This document shows, piece after piece, positions 1 through 9,313 of a stretch of 64,000 nucleotides of DNA (the stretch's first letter is position 1; every line of letters begins with the position of its first letter). Under the pieces are notes generated by a model. That model made no database searches, had not been told where the DNA came from, and worked only from the letters and a program-made list of their open reading frames with translations. The position numbers and the translations under genes are program-made. Location: assembly GCA_018340375.1 (NCBI GenBank), contig JAFFJZ010000009.1:20600501-20664500 (forward strand), read 5' to 3'. This DNA comes from Gonatopus flavifemur (Eukaryota; Arthropoda; Insecta; Hymenoptera; Dryinidae).

Positions 1-549
1 TTTTATATCATTTAATGTATTCGCCTTTGCATAGTTTCATGGGGGAAAAAACTTCAACTGCAGTAGTTGAGTAGCTGGCAGAGACACAGACAGCCATGAA
101 ATTAGCTCCTGCAGCTGATCTACTGGCTATGACAGTTAAAATTTAGCTCTGGGAACTCATTTAATAGCTTTCTCTCTCCATGCTAATCACTGAGCTGCTA
201 CAGCTACATTCTTCTCCATATTAGGTCAAATTAACTTTTGCTGAGTCTCCTGCGTAGTTTCTCAACAATACTTTAATATTTCAAAAATATCACTCTATGC
301 AGTGTTTTTCGAACACCTATAGAAATACTATGTGGAATGATATTTTGGGAATATTTAAGCGTACAAATCTTATAACATACCAGGGAAACTCGACTAGCAT
401 ACCGTTGTTAGTGTCCTCTCAAATCACAGTGGGTAGAATAAGTCCGTTTCTTTTTTTTTTGTGATGAGTTATGTAAAATTTTGCCATAACTCATGAGTTT
501 TTTTTCATCTTCGTTGAACTGTATTCGAATTAATATATCATGTTTTCAG
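1..549. other. Non-coding, probably intron of the transposase-protease gene
   Basis: I see no convincing coding exon or repeat here. It ends in a pyrimidine-rich stretch and a TTTTCAG acceptor at 543-549 that leads into the first recognisable exon. The reading frame at 550 needs one base from an earlier exon, so at least one upstream exon must exist, either outside the window or too divergent for me to recognise here. Confidence 0.5.
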
Positions 550-868
550 GATATTGTCGATGTGGCAGTAATCTTAAAATTACATTTGAAATTCGAGATG
601 AACAAAACGTCACCTTAGCATGTTTCTACAAATCAGGGAACGATAACAAAAAATGCGGCATTTTATATCTAAGAGGAGAAGACCGCAAAAAAATGGTTAA
701 AGAGCTGGAGCACCAAAGTGTACATGTATTCAAAGGAAAACAAGCAACTGAATTCATGTTGCCGGGTGACGAACGTTGTCCTTTAATACCATCATCCAAT
801 GTTCTCCATGTGGCGAAGAATGAAGTCATCACTGCACAGTATTTACATCAGAATCCCATCTTAGCTCT
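550..868 (+). CDS. Exon fragment: Cys-rich N-terminal part of the fusion protein, cut by the 5'-side LTR
   Basis: An acceptor (TTTTCAG, 543-549) precedes the coding sequence, which begins with two bases of a split Gly codon and then reads YCRCG. Further cysteines follow (LACFY, KKCGILY), suggesting a small metal-binding fold. The segment ends HQNPILAL, where the LTR begins inside the Leu codon at 868/869. The open frame runs nine more codons into the LTR and stops at 896, so a transcript crossing the junction would give a truncated protein. An ATG at 540 lies upstream of the acceptor and is probably not the true start. Removing the BEL element and one CTCT copy restores the frame into 6978-7068. 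Confidence 0.72.
865..868. repeat. Target-site duplication CTCT, left copy
   Basis: CTCT precedes the LTR at 865-868 and recurs directly after the other LTR at 6974-6977. Removing one copy restores the host reading frame, which supports the 4-bp size. Confidence 0.85.
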
Positions 869-1164
869 TGTTAAATTCAAAACGAAAATTTACTAACGAA
901 CTTTTTTTTGTAGTTAATCTGAGGACCATATATTCAATGAAAATCACGAAAATTATAAAGAGAATCGTCTTTATTGTCTTTCTCTTTTCACAGATAATCG
1001 AGAGAAGCTTCACATGGCTTCATGGTACAAAAGCAACTAACTCTTACTTACGACTACGACGCTCACGCTTGGGCAGTGGCCCCACACACGCCCTCTAGTC
1101 CAATCAAAATGCGGGAAATTCAAACTCATGACTTGAATATCCATACATCCATTCTTCTTCAACA
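869..1164 (-). repeat. BEL/Pao 3' LTR (element runs on the - strand)
   Basis: The 296-bp LTR begins TGTTAAATTC on the + strand and ends CTTCTTCAACA, giving TGTT/AACA termini. It appears identical to 6678-6973. A polyadenylation-type AATAAA lies on the - strand at 970-975. The 76-codon open frame inside it is fortuitous. Confidence 0.93.
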
Positions 1165-1176
1165 TTCTCCCACCTT
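1165..1176 (-). other. Polypurine tract
   Basis: AAGGTGGGAGAA on the element strand directly abuts the 3' LTR. It is the expected plus-strand primer. One T interrupts the purine run. Confidence 0.75.
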
Positions 1177-1249
1177 GGATCTCATTTACAAAATATAGTA
1201 TGAGATCCAACATACCGATGGTATAAAAAAAGAAAACAAAGAAAAAACC

Positions 1250-4200
1250 TCACAATCTACGTACAATTTTCACCGTACGCCCACTCCTCGTGACATATGG
1301 TTTGTGAGAATCATGTTTCTCCTCGACAGAATTTTTATTTTTATTCGAACAAACGCTTTTAACCTTCTTATCATTAGAACAAACATTCTCAGGCACTGTT
1401 TTCATTTTATAATTTTTTATTAACTGCGTTTCTGTTGGTGCGTCATTTACTTCTAAAGGAAACAAACGTTGAATCGGACGTGTCAATTCACCAGATTCAG
1501 TTTTCAATTTTGCTACCCGTGGCAAACCATCTCGTCCATTAATAATTTCCATAACACGCGCTAGAGGCCAGTTAACTCTTTTTGTACTATCATTTCCAAT
1601 TAAAATAACATCACCTACTCGCAACTTACATGCACCCGCATTTTTAACAATTCTATGACGCAACTCTCCTAGATACTCGCTTCTAAATCTTCGACGTAGT
1701 TCATCCTTTATTTTCTGACGATACATAAAACGCCTCTTTAACTTATATCTATCAATCTGATCACAATCGGGCACACCGATATCTCGAATTTCTTGTAAGA
1801 ACATAGAGGGAGTTATAGGCACAAGTTCTTCGGGACTATCGTACAAATAAGTTATGGGACGAGAATTAATAATCGCCTCACAATCGCGCAGAACTGTTAT
1901 CATTTCCTCGTAATCAAGGCATGCCCTTCCGAGTACTTTTCTTAATATACGCTTAAGTACACGCACAAGTCGCTCCCACCAACCTCCCCACCATGGGGCG
2001 CTCGGGGGATTGAATCGCCACTGAATTTTGTCAGCTGCACTGATCTTCTCAATCTCTTCCCAATCGATTCCTTTCAACAGATTGCAAAAACCCTCAAAAT
2101 TTGTGCCATGGTCACTGTAAACTATCGAAGGCCTGCCCCGTCTAGCAATCATTCTTCGAAACGCCTCCATGAAGCGTTCAGTGGATAATGAAGTTACCAG
2201 TTCCAAATGGACGCCCCTATAAACAGCGCACGTAAATAGACAAATCCACGCCTTATGATTATCCCGAAGAAAAACAGGCCCAGCAAAATCTACCCCTGTG
2301 ATTTCAAATGCTGATGCATCTCTGACACGCTCGAGCGGTAAAGATGCGGGTTCAACCACCAGAGGGACCGAATCCTGTCGTTGACAAATTACGCACTTCT
2401 TAATGATAGAAGAAATTTCTTTACGTCCACGCAAAATCCAATACTCTTCTCTAAGATCGTTCAACACTAATTGTGTTCCGCTATGCCCAAGAGCCTCGTG
2501 TCTATCTGTCATCAAAACTCGAACGATTTGATTCTGTCCTGGCAGAACAATAGGGCAACGAAAAGCAAAATTATCGTCCCGCTGTAAAATCTTTGTTTTG
2601 ACACGTATTAAATCATCGTCGGCCAGAAAAGCGTTGAGAGACGTTAAAGTTTGATCAAATTTATCTCCAAAAGATTGCTTCTGAATGTATTTGAAAATAG
2701 TAATTCTTGCTTCCGTTCTTTCTTTGAACGATAAAGGTTTTAAATCTCTCTCCCCTCTAGGGAGTTTGCAATTAAAAATAAAACGTCTGACCCAACCAAA
2801 AGCTCCGATTATTTTTTCAAAATGAGATACACCAGGAGTGTAAAACGAATCAATTTCTTTTTCTTGGGTAACTTTTGAAGCCATACTTTTGACATCCGTA
2901 CCGAATATAGAGCTGTTGGTTAGAGCAGACCTCCTCACTTCCTTTTTTATTTCATCCTCTTCATATTTTATATCAGATTTTGGCCATTGTTCACGGTCAG
3001 GTTTGAGCCATGATGGCCCCTCCCACCATTTCAACGATATCAACAGGTCCACCGTACACCCGCGCGATGGAATATCCGCAGGATTCAAATCTCCAGAAAT
3101 ATGTTTCCACGAATTCCGATCGGTTAAAGAACGTATTTCTTTTACTCGATTCTCCACAAAAGCGCCCCATGGACAATCCCGCATAATCCAAAAAATCACT
3201 GTTGTGGAATCACTCCAATAAGTTACATTAGCATTCTCAATTTTGAACGATTCTAAAGTCGAGTATGTCAATCGGGCTCCCATAGTTGCAGCTAATAATT
3301 CCAATCGAGGTATAGTGGCCTGTTGAGTTGGAGCTATTCTAGATTTTGCCTGTACCAATCGAACTCTTACACCAGATGAATCCTCAATCCGTACAAACAT
3401 CACAGCAGCGTACGCATCCTTACTCGCGTCACAAAATGTATGGAAAGAGATGTCACCGTCCTCTTCAATTGTTGAGAAGGCCCACCTGGGAATTTCAATC
3501 TCTCTCAAGCGTAAAAGACTCAAATACCATTTTGAAAAGATATTACTCATATTTTCATTCAACTCATCGTCCCACTTCAATTTCTGCACCCATGTCTGTT
3601 GTAACAACAACCTGAGCACCAAAGTTACAGGACACGAGAAACCAACAGGGTCAAAAATCCGATGTGCCAAAGACAAGATAACACGTTTCGTAATTTTCTC
3701 AGGTAGGTCTTCATCCAAAAAGGACAGTGATAGTTTCAACGTATCTCTGCGTTTGTTCCATACAAGTCCCAACACCGAGACTTGAACCTTTCCGTCGGTA
3801 TCACCTGAATACTCCCACCCTCTGAGATCAAACATCCCCTCTAACATTACATTTTTCGCGTCGCATATGAAATTCTCCATCCGCTCCAAGGAGTCCACGC
3901 TTGTTACACAATTGTCTACGTAAAAACTCTCCATCAATTTCATAATATTTTCATGAAGTGAGATATTTTGACTGTAATCTAGAAAACGTTGTAAATGCAA
4001 TTCTATTACTGCTCCCAATAAATAAGGACTGCAAGAGACCCCAAATACAACCCGTGTGTGTCTAAATATAACTATCTCACCGTTTTTATCGTACCATAAA
4101 AATCTTAAATAGTCACGATCTGATTTATGAACACTAATCTGTAAAAATGCTTTTCTTATATCGGCAATAACACCAATTCGGCCCAATCTGAAGCGTAACA

Positions 4201-6625
4201 AAATGGATGAAATTAACGCGATCAAATTGGGACCTGTTTCGAGACATTGATTAAGTGATGGAGAATTTTTATCTCTAGCCGAAGCATCAAATACAGGCCT
4301 TAATTTAGTAGTACTGTCTTCCTTTACAACGCCTCGGTGTGGAAGATAGTGTCCAGCGGTGTCAAGTTGTTCTTGAGGTACGACCTCAATGATGCCATCC
4401 AGTAACCATTCCATAAGAACTCGATCATAATCCTCGTATCGCCCAGAAGTTCTCAATTTCCTTGCAGTCGTTTCAAGTCTACGTTTAGCGAGCAGTAGAT
4501 TATCGCTCAGGGTAGGATGTGATTCCGTCCACGGTAAACAAACCTCGTAGCGTTTGTCTTCAGTCACCGTTACGGTTTCTAAAAATCTCGCGTGAACCTC
4601 TCTCTCGTGCTCCTCTTGAGTTTTCTTCGCTATCGGATCGTTGATTCCAATAGCGTCAAGCTCCCATAGATCAGAGACAGAACATTGTCTGTTGTACATA
4701 ACGGTTGCAACTTCTGCTGTACAATCATCGAAACTGTCTGAAACTTGACCCATCAGCGTCCATCCCAGCCTAGTTTCCACAGCTGTGAGTCCACATTTCA
4801 ATTGCTTAACCTTTCCGGTAAGCAATTTACCCATAACGTCACTTCCGATCAAGATAGAAATATGTTCATCGCAATTCAAGTCATCGTATTGGTCCGATAG
4901 CACAATACCCAGCTCGTTTAATTCACATTCCCAAGGCTGATCTTTCCATAACGGAATACTGGAACAAATGTCCTCTTGATCATAGACTTTGAAGTTACAA
5001 GCATAACCTCCATCTTCACTCGCCAAATGCACTAAATAGCGTCGATGCGATGTCTCCTGTGACGTGACGTTGCCGAACAGGTTATGTCGCACTGTATGTT
5101 CACCAAGTGATTCATATTTCATAAGAACTGCTAACTTTTTAACGATATACGATCGCGTCGAACCCGAATCAAGGAAAACTCGCACTACTCTTGCAATTCC
5201 GTCACCCTTAATTTTAACGCGCAACGTTTGTAGAATTACATTTGGTCCACGTGTACCATTAAATAGAGCCTTTTCCCTGACCAAATCGACACTGACATCT
5301 TTTGTTCCCGAGACACTGTCCCGCTCATTATTCACTTCTGGACACATCAACACTACATGATGCCTGCCACACCATGCGCACTGTTGATTTCCGCGACACG
5401 TTTTACTTAAATGTCCGATTTTTAGACAGTTAAAACAACCGTTTTTCTTTTGTAGCACTTTCTTTCGTTCAACTAAACTCATTTTACGCGCTGTCTCACA
5501 CTGTGCACTTGCATGTTCATTCTTACAAAACACACACAACATCTTCGTACTAACTGTACTTCTCGTGTGTAAACTCATAGCGGACGGACTGTCTCTTCCA
5601 GAATCTGAACGAGCTCTTGGTTTAGTAGATTTCTTTTCTTCGTGTTTTAAATCGAAACCGTGGACTGCAATTTTTATTCTTTCCTCGTTATTCACTTCGA
5701 TTTGTAAGAACTTGATGAGTTGTGAGAGCCTTTCTTCTTTTGCTTCTTCTGAACTAGTGGTATTCGTAGTAAGATGTCGCTGCCATGCACGTAGTAACTC
5801 TTCTGGTAACGATGACTCAACTAAGGGATACAACATAGCGCCACATTTATCCGTTGTGACACCCAACGAATCCAGCGCCCTCAATTGAGATTCTATTTTA
5901 TCATATAAGCTGGCGACTGGCATTTTCTCACCCGTTTTCATAGTATCTTGCATCACTAGTTTCAGCAACTCACGCACATACACTTCTACTAATAACTCAT
6001 CACGACCGAATCTATTTTTCAAACCCGTAATCACCTTATCATAATTTTCACCCGTAGGTGGAAAGCTTTTTATTAGCTCTGCCGCTCGCGATCCGGTTAC
6101 CATGGCTTGTATCAGATACTGAAACTTGTCTTCCTTGTCGATGGTGACATCTTCGTCTATCTTTTTGAACTGACTCCAAAATGGCAGCCATTCTTTAATA
6201 TCGCCGTTGAACGTTTTCAATTCAATTATTGGATATTTCACACGCTTCTTCACTTGTGTACTCTCGTGTAAGATTTGAGGTGTTTGAAGTGATTGAGAGC
6301 CTTGTACACGAGCATTAATTTTCAATAAAGCCTCATTTCTTGTACGCATGCAACGTGCCTTATATCCGTCATTACTCTCACCTTCCGTTATAAAGTCTTC
6401 TTCGTCCGCGTTCATATCGATCATACATTGAAAAAGCTCATTATCCGATATATCCAATAGTCTATATTTTTCATCTAACATTTGAAGCTCCACTAAAATA
6501 TCGTCTACCCTCACTTCTGGATCTTCTAAAAGCTCTTCTAGACTACTTGCAGTACGCGTAAACGAGATGCGGTTGACCGCCCGTTTCTTTTTGATGGCGT
6601 CCATTATACGAACGCTTGTGTCCAC
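1250..6625 (-). CDS. BEL/Pao gag-pol polyprotein, 1791 aa, intact
   Basis: Domains in order: a gag-like region (DUF1759-type, about 130-330, around FNGDIKEWLPFWSQF); three Cys-rich knuckles (about 364-376, 397-410, 416-428); an aspartic protease with LDSGS (Asp486); and reverse transcriptase with DIRKAF (Asp822) and FYVDN (902-905). A Pao-type connecting region and RNase H follow, with FCDAS (Asp1066), RLELLAA (Glu1109) and WSDS (Asp1139). The integrase has an HH-CC zinc finger (His1376, His1381, Cys1411, Cys1414) and catalytic Asp1446, Asp1505 and Glu1551, followed by a basic C-terminal domain (VGDVILI, about 1670). There are no stops. The start Met lies about 30 bases after the primer site. 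The usual YVDD is YVDN here. The product should form virus-like particles and integrate element DNA. No envelope gene is visible. Confidence 0.95.
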   Translation of the reverse strand: MDTSVRIMDAIKKKRAVNRISFTRTASSLEELLEDPEVRVDDILVELQMLDEKYRLLDISDNELFQCMIDMNADEEDFITEGESNDGYKARCMRTRNEALLKINARVQGSQSLQTPQILHESTQVKKRVKYPIIELKTFNGDIKEWLPFWSQFKKIDEDVTIDKEDKFQYLIQAMVTGSRAAELIKSFPPTGENYDKVITGLKNRFGRDELLVEVYVRELLKLVMQDTMKTGEKMPVASLYDKIESQLRALDSLGVTTDKCGAMLYPLVESSLPEELLRAWQRHLTTNTTSSEEAKEERLSQLIKFLQIEVNNEERIKIAVHGFDLKHEEKKSTKPRARSDSGRDSPSAMSLHTRSTVSTKMLCVFCKNEHASAQCETARKMSLVERKKVLQKKNGCFNCLKIGHLSKTCRGNQQCAWCGRHHVVLMCPEVNNERDSVSGTKDVSVDLVREKALFNGTRGPNVILQTLRVKIKGDGIARVVRVFLDSGSTRSYIVKKLAVLMKYESLGEHTVRHNLFGNVTSQETSHRRYLVHLASEDGGYACNFKVYDQEDICSSIPLWKDQPWECELNELGIVLSDQYDDLNCDEHISILIGSDVMGKLLTGKVKQLKCGLTAVETRLGWTLMGQVSDSFDDCTAEVATVMYNRQCSVSDLWELDAIGINDPIAKKTQEEHEREVHARFLETVTVTEDKRYEVCLPWTESHPTLSDNLLLAKRRLETTARKLRTSGRYEDYDRVLMEWLLDGIIEVVPQEQLDTAGHYLPHRGVVKEDSTTKLRPVFDASARDKNSPSLNQCLETGPNLIALISSILLRFRLGRIGVIADIRKAFLQISVHKSDRDYLRFLWYDKNGEIVIFRHTRVVFGVSCSPYLLGAVIELHLQRFLDYSQNISLHENIMKLMESFYVDNCVTSVDSLERMENFICDAKNVMLEGMFDLRGWEYSGDTDGKVQVSVLGLVWNKRRDTLKLSLSFLDEDLPEKITKRVILSLAHRIFDPVGFSCPVTLVLRLLLQQTWVQKLKWDDELNENMSNIFSKWYLSLLRLREIEIPRWAFSTIEEDGDISFHTFCDASKDAYAAVMFVRIEDSSGVRVRLVQAKSRIAPTQQATIPRLELLAATMGARLTYSTLESFKIENANVTYWSDSTTVIFWIMRDCPWGAFVENRVKEIRSLTDRNSWKHISGDLNPADIPSRGCTVDLLISLKWWEGPSWLKPDREQWPKSDIKYEEDEIKKEVRRSALTNSSIFGTDVKSMASKVTQEKEIDSFYTPGVSHFEKIIGAFGWVRRFIFNCKLPRGERDLKPLSFKERTEARITIFKYIQKQSFGDKFDQTLTSLNAFLADDDLIRVKTKILQRDDNFAFRCPIVLPGQNQIVRVLMTDRHEALGHSGTQLVLNDLREEYWILRGRKEISSIIKKCVICQRQDSVPLVVEPASLPLERVRDASAFEITGVDFAGPVFLRDNHKAWICLFTCAVYRGVHLELVTSLSTERFMEAFRRMIARRGRPSIVYSDHGTNFEGFCNLLKGIDWEEIEKISAADKIQWRFNPPSAPWWGGWWERLVRVLKRILRKVLGRACLDYEEMITVLRDCEAIINSRPITYLYDSPEELVPITPSMFLQEIRDIGVPDCDQIDRYKLKRRFMYRQKIKDELRRRFRSEYLGELRHRIVKNAGACKLRVGDVILIGNDSTKRVNWPLARVMEIINGRDGLPRVAKLKTESGELTRPIQRLFPLEVNDAPTETQLIKNYKMKTVPENVCSNDKKVKSVCSNKNKNSVEEKHDSHKPYVTRSGRTVKIVRRL

Positions 6626-6656
6626 ACAGAAAAAACTCGAACAAAAACCCGTTACT

Positions 6657-6674
6657 GTCCTGTCACGGTCGCCA
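6657..6674 (-). other. Primer-binding site for tRNA-Arg
   Basis: On the element strand TGGCGACCGTGACAGGAC starts three bases after the LTR. It complements the 3' end of an arginine tRNA (…GTCCTGTCACGGTCG plus CCA), as I remember the Drosophila tRNA-Arg(UCG) sequence. It would prime minus-strand DNA synthesis. Confidence 0.8.
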
Positions 6675-6677
6675 CGA

Positions 6678-6973
6678 TGTTAAATTCAAAACGAAAATTT
6701 ACTAACGAACTTTTTTTTGTAGTTAATCTGAGGACCATATATTCAATGAAAATCACGAAAATTATAAAGAGAATCGTCTTTATTGTCTTTCTCTTTTCAC
6801 AGATAATCGAGAGAAGCTTCACATGGCTTCATGGTACAAAAGCAACTAACTCTTACTTACGACTACGACGCTCACGCTTGGGCAGTGGCCCCACACACGC
6901 CCTCTAGTCCAATCAAAATGCGGGAAATTCAAACTCATGACTTGAATATCCATACATCCATTCTTCTTCAACA
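6678..6973 (-). repeat. BEL/Pao 5' LTR (element runs on the - strand)
   Basis: This is the second copy of the 296-bp LTR, with the AATAAA equivalent at 6779-6784 on the - strand. Transcription of the element should start within it and run leftward. I could not identify a TATA box or start site with confidence. Confidence 0.93.
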
Positions 6974-6977
6974 CTCT
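6974..6977. repeat. Target-site duplication CTCT, right copy
   Basis: It matches 865-868. The host frame resumes immediately after it. Confidence 0.85.
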
Positions 6978-7068
6978 AGTGATTATGAAAAACACAGCTA
7001 AATACATTAATTCTATACAGAATATCGGGATAGATCCTTTTTTTGTGCATTATTGCATCAATTTGCAG
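6978..7068 (+). CDS. Continuation of the interrupted exon (IGIDPFFVHY motif)
   Basis: The frame of 550-868 resumes directly after the target duplication and includes NSIQNIGIDPFFVHYCINLQ. The IG-DPFFVHY motif is one I associate with the segment just before the transposase core in this family. The exon ends CAG followed by GTATTT, a good donor, in phase 0. An open frame continues to 7233 but reads low-complexity, intron-like sequence, so I end the exon at 7068. Phase agreement with the next exon at 9314 supports this. Confidence 0.75.
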
Positions 7069-7339
7069 GTATTTCAAACAACTATTGCTGACAATGACGT
7101 ATATTTTACATATCAGAAGGATTTCTCATTGAAAATTACCATGAAAGTCATTCACGTCATGAAAATTATGCAGTCTCAGAATAGTTCATGCCATATTATG
7201 ATAATTTTCCAAAAGTTCTATTTCAATACATGAATAGTAAACAAATAAAAAACGCTGCCCAACTGGCACATGGCTTCCTCGTTTGTATTGGAAAACAGTG
7301 TGGATTCCTAAAGAATCTCCTCCCACAGTTTTCAACCGA

Positions 7340-7700
7340 TTTGGATATAACTTATATGGGACCACTATCGGGTCATTACTAAGACGTGGTTCAAGTTTGA
7401 TCGGATTCGGATAATAGGAAGCAAAGATACGCGCGTACGCAAAATGTTCATGTTCTGTCAGAGTTCTTCTCATCCACCCAATTTTTCTGAATGAATCAGG
7501 TTAAAACTTATATGGGACCACTATCACCCTAGTCCACAACTGTGATAAAAATTTCGAAACGATCGGATGAGCAGAACGGGAGATATGCGCGTACGAAACT
7601 TAGGGGGGGGGGGGGGCTACAGACAGACAGACAGACACGGTAGCAACATTTTTCCTTGGATTCTGAGGAACATTTTAGTCTAGGAGATTTTGAATTTCGA
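7340..7700. repeat. Two diverged copies of a dispersed-repeat fragment with G-run and (ACAG)n tail
   Basis: The same 21-bp string occurs exactly at 7349-7369 and 7505-7525. After each copy the order GATCGGAT ... GATA(C/T)GCGCGTACG recurs, so this is a tandem pair about 156 bp apart. The second copy leads into a 14-G run (7603-7616) and a short ACAG microsatellite (about 7619-7637). It looks like the tail of an old transposon, but I cannot name the family. Confidence 0.5.
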
Positions 7701-7831
7701 GACAAAAAAATTTTCGGCTCCTCGAAACGATCACAAACCTTCCCTCTAACGAGAAAGCAATAATTTTCAGTGTGAAAGATAATTTTTCAGTTTTCAATCA
7801 ATTCACTGCAAACAAATTTGACGGCCTTAGA

Positions 7832-7856
7832 CTCATATAAACAGAGTTTATATGAG
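7832..7856. repeat. Perfect 11-bp-arm palindrome
   Basis: CTCATATAAAC and GTTTATATGAG face each other across a 3-base AGA loop. A second, looser pair (AACACTC ... GAGTGTT) follows just downstream. No function is evident; both may be parts of a decayed foldback element. Confidence 0.6.
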
Positions 7857-8289
7857 AATTTTAACACTCATTTAAGGCAACTCTAAAAGAGTGTTGAATT
7901 CATCTTTAAGCTATGTCTATATGGAAAAAAATGCATTATACACATCTTATTATAAAAATTGTGTCTAGGTCTCTAGTATCCATTGGTTAGATATTAAATC
8001 ATGTTATAATGGGTAATAATATATGTTGAAAGGTAATCAAGACTATTATCTACATATTGAGGGGTATAATCTAGATGCTTGTTCTCATGTTTAATAAAAA
8101 GGATAGTAGAATGTTTTTGTTGAAATACGATGAACAAAATTCTTTGAGGACAGCGAGAAATTCTATCTAAAAAGAGTTTTTTTTACTGCATATGTATTGA
8201 AAAATTTCCATTGCATGAGGACTTCCTATGTTCTGCATGAAATTTTATATATTCCACTGCATTTTTTCTAGAGAATCGCAATAATTTTC

Positions 8290-8303
8290 CGGTACATGTA
8301 CCG
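8290..8303. repeat. 14-bp perfect palindrome CGGTACATGTACCG
   Basis: This is a fully self-complementary 14-mer in an otherwise AT-rich intron. It could be a protein-binding dyad or chance; nothing nearby decides between them. Confidence 0.5.
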
Positions 8304-8734
8304 AAATTTCCATGATTTTGTAATGATTGTCCTGCCCATGTGCAGGCGAATGACATTAGCTCCGCCCTGAAAACTTTTTTTGCAGTGAATATGAAAAATA
8401 CCTGATGTACCTGAATGTTGATGGATGCCTACAAATTTGGTCAATTCACTGTGAATTGTCCATACATGTATATTGAATTCTCCTCATCTTGTATTTATTG
8501 ATTAATCAAAGTAATCTCCTTCCCAGTGGATGGTCAACTTTATCTTTCAGTAGAGAAATTCAAACGAATGTGTAGTAAGTTTTTCTGAGATTGCATAATG
8601 CTATTTCAATTTCGATTTATTATATATACTGAGCGTTTTGAAAAAGGCTGAAACTAACACTTGAAAGCCATAAAAACCAGTGAAAATCTGACAAACTTCC
8701 CACTGGATTTTGTCATAATTTCTAATTTGCAACA

Positions 8735-8911
8735 TCCCGTAAAAAACTAACAGGAATTTTTTAAAATGTTTCCGTTTCGAATTCCCAGACTCTAAGGTCC
8801 AGTCGGAAACTGATACAAATTTCTGTCAGATTTCGACTGGATCTTTCGATTCAGAAATCCTGGACAGGACCGAGTAGAAAGTTGGTCAGTTTTTGACCGG
8901 TTTTTACGGGA
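8735..8911. mobile_element. Foldback MITE, about 177 bp, TCCCGTAAAAA ends
   Basis: The ends read TCCCGTAAAAA on the left and TTTTTACGGGA on the right. The centre holds a strong hairpin: CCAGTCGGAAACTGA (8799-8813) opposite TCAGATTTCGACTGG (8826-8840). There is no coding capacity. The structure is that of a non-autonomous foldback element of unknown superfamily. Confidence 0.6.
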
Positions 8912-9069
8912 CACAAACCATCAAAGGCAAGCAACGATTTTTCATCGAATTCTGCCCTGACAATTTTGAATAGGGTTTGTTCAACTTTCTCTTAACATCG
9001 ACTTGACGTTCTACCTATTCAATTTGAGCTTAGATTGGTAATTTCTGATGAAAAATTTCTTGCCAGCCA

Positions 9070-9264
9070 ATACCAGCAGCGTGGTAGCAGCCAAATCTTT
9101 TGTGACAAACTATGGGCAAACGCTTGGATTTCATCAAAATATCGTTCTCTACAGCACTTTCACTTGAATCAGAGGAGTGCTGTACACAGCGGTATTTTGA
9201 TAAAATTGAATCGTTTGCCCGTAGTTTGTCATAAACGACTCAGCTGCTGCCACGCCACTAGTAT
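9070..9264. mobile_element. Foldback MITE, about 195 bp, just upstream of an exon
   Basis: The left arm begins ATACCAGCAGCGTGGTAG and the right arm is its diverged complement. Internal blocks also pair across the element: GACAAACTATGGGCAAACG against its complement near 9220-9240, ATCAAAATA near both arms, and TACAGCAC at the centre. The element is almost entirely inverted repeat. It ends about 50 bp before the acceptor of the 9314 exon. Confidence 0.68.
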
Positions 9265-9313
9265 CATCTTAATGGAATCAGAGTGATTAATGATTTGTTG
9301 ATATTGAATTTAG

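Larger units (their letters stand above)
869..6973 (-). mobile_element. Full-length BEL/Pao LTR retrotransposon
   Basis: The element is 6105 bp and antisense to the host gene. It has two 296-bp LTRs with TGTT...AACA ends, flanked by a CTCT target duplication (865-868 and 6974-6977). Just inside the 5' LTR (right side) is an 18-nt tRNA-Arg primer-binding site, and just inside the 3' LTR (left side) a purine-rich tract. A single uninterrupted ORF of 1791 residues encodes gag, protease, reverse transcriptase, RNase H and integrase in BEL/Pao order. The LTRs looked identical on reading through them, so the insertion should be very young and may still be mobile. Confidence 0.95.
7069..9313 (+). 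other. Intron 1 of the fusion gene
   Basis: This GT-AG intron (donor CAG/GTATTT, acceptor TGAATTTAG) is about 2.2 kb. It holds a duplicated repeat fragment with a G-run and (ACAG)n, two small palindromes, a foldback element at 8735-8911 and a longer foldback at 9070-9264. The stretch from about 7860 to 8730 shows short inverted repeats and AT-rich sequence but nothing I can assign. Open frames here look spurious. Confidence 0.65.

Noticed and set aside
869..1098. 76-codon open frame repeated at 6677-6907
   Set aside because: It is the LTR read on the wrong strand, identical in both LTRs, with no known domain.
1250..6625. Endogenous retrovirus with an envelope gene
   Set aside because: The domain order, DUF1759-type gag, and absence of any env frame between pol and the LTR fit a BEL/Pao retrotransposon.
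7186..7473. 95-codon frame on the - strand in intron 1
   Set aside because: It overlaps duplicated repeat fragments and has no recognisable motif.
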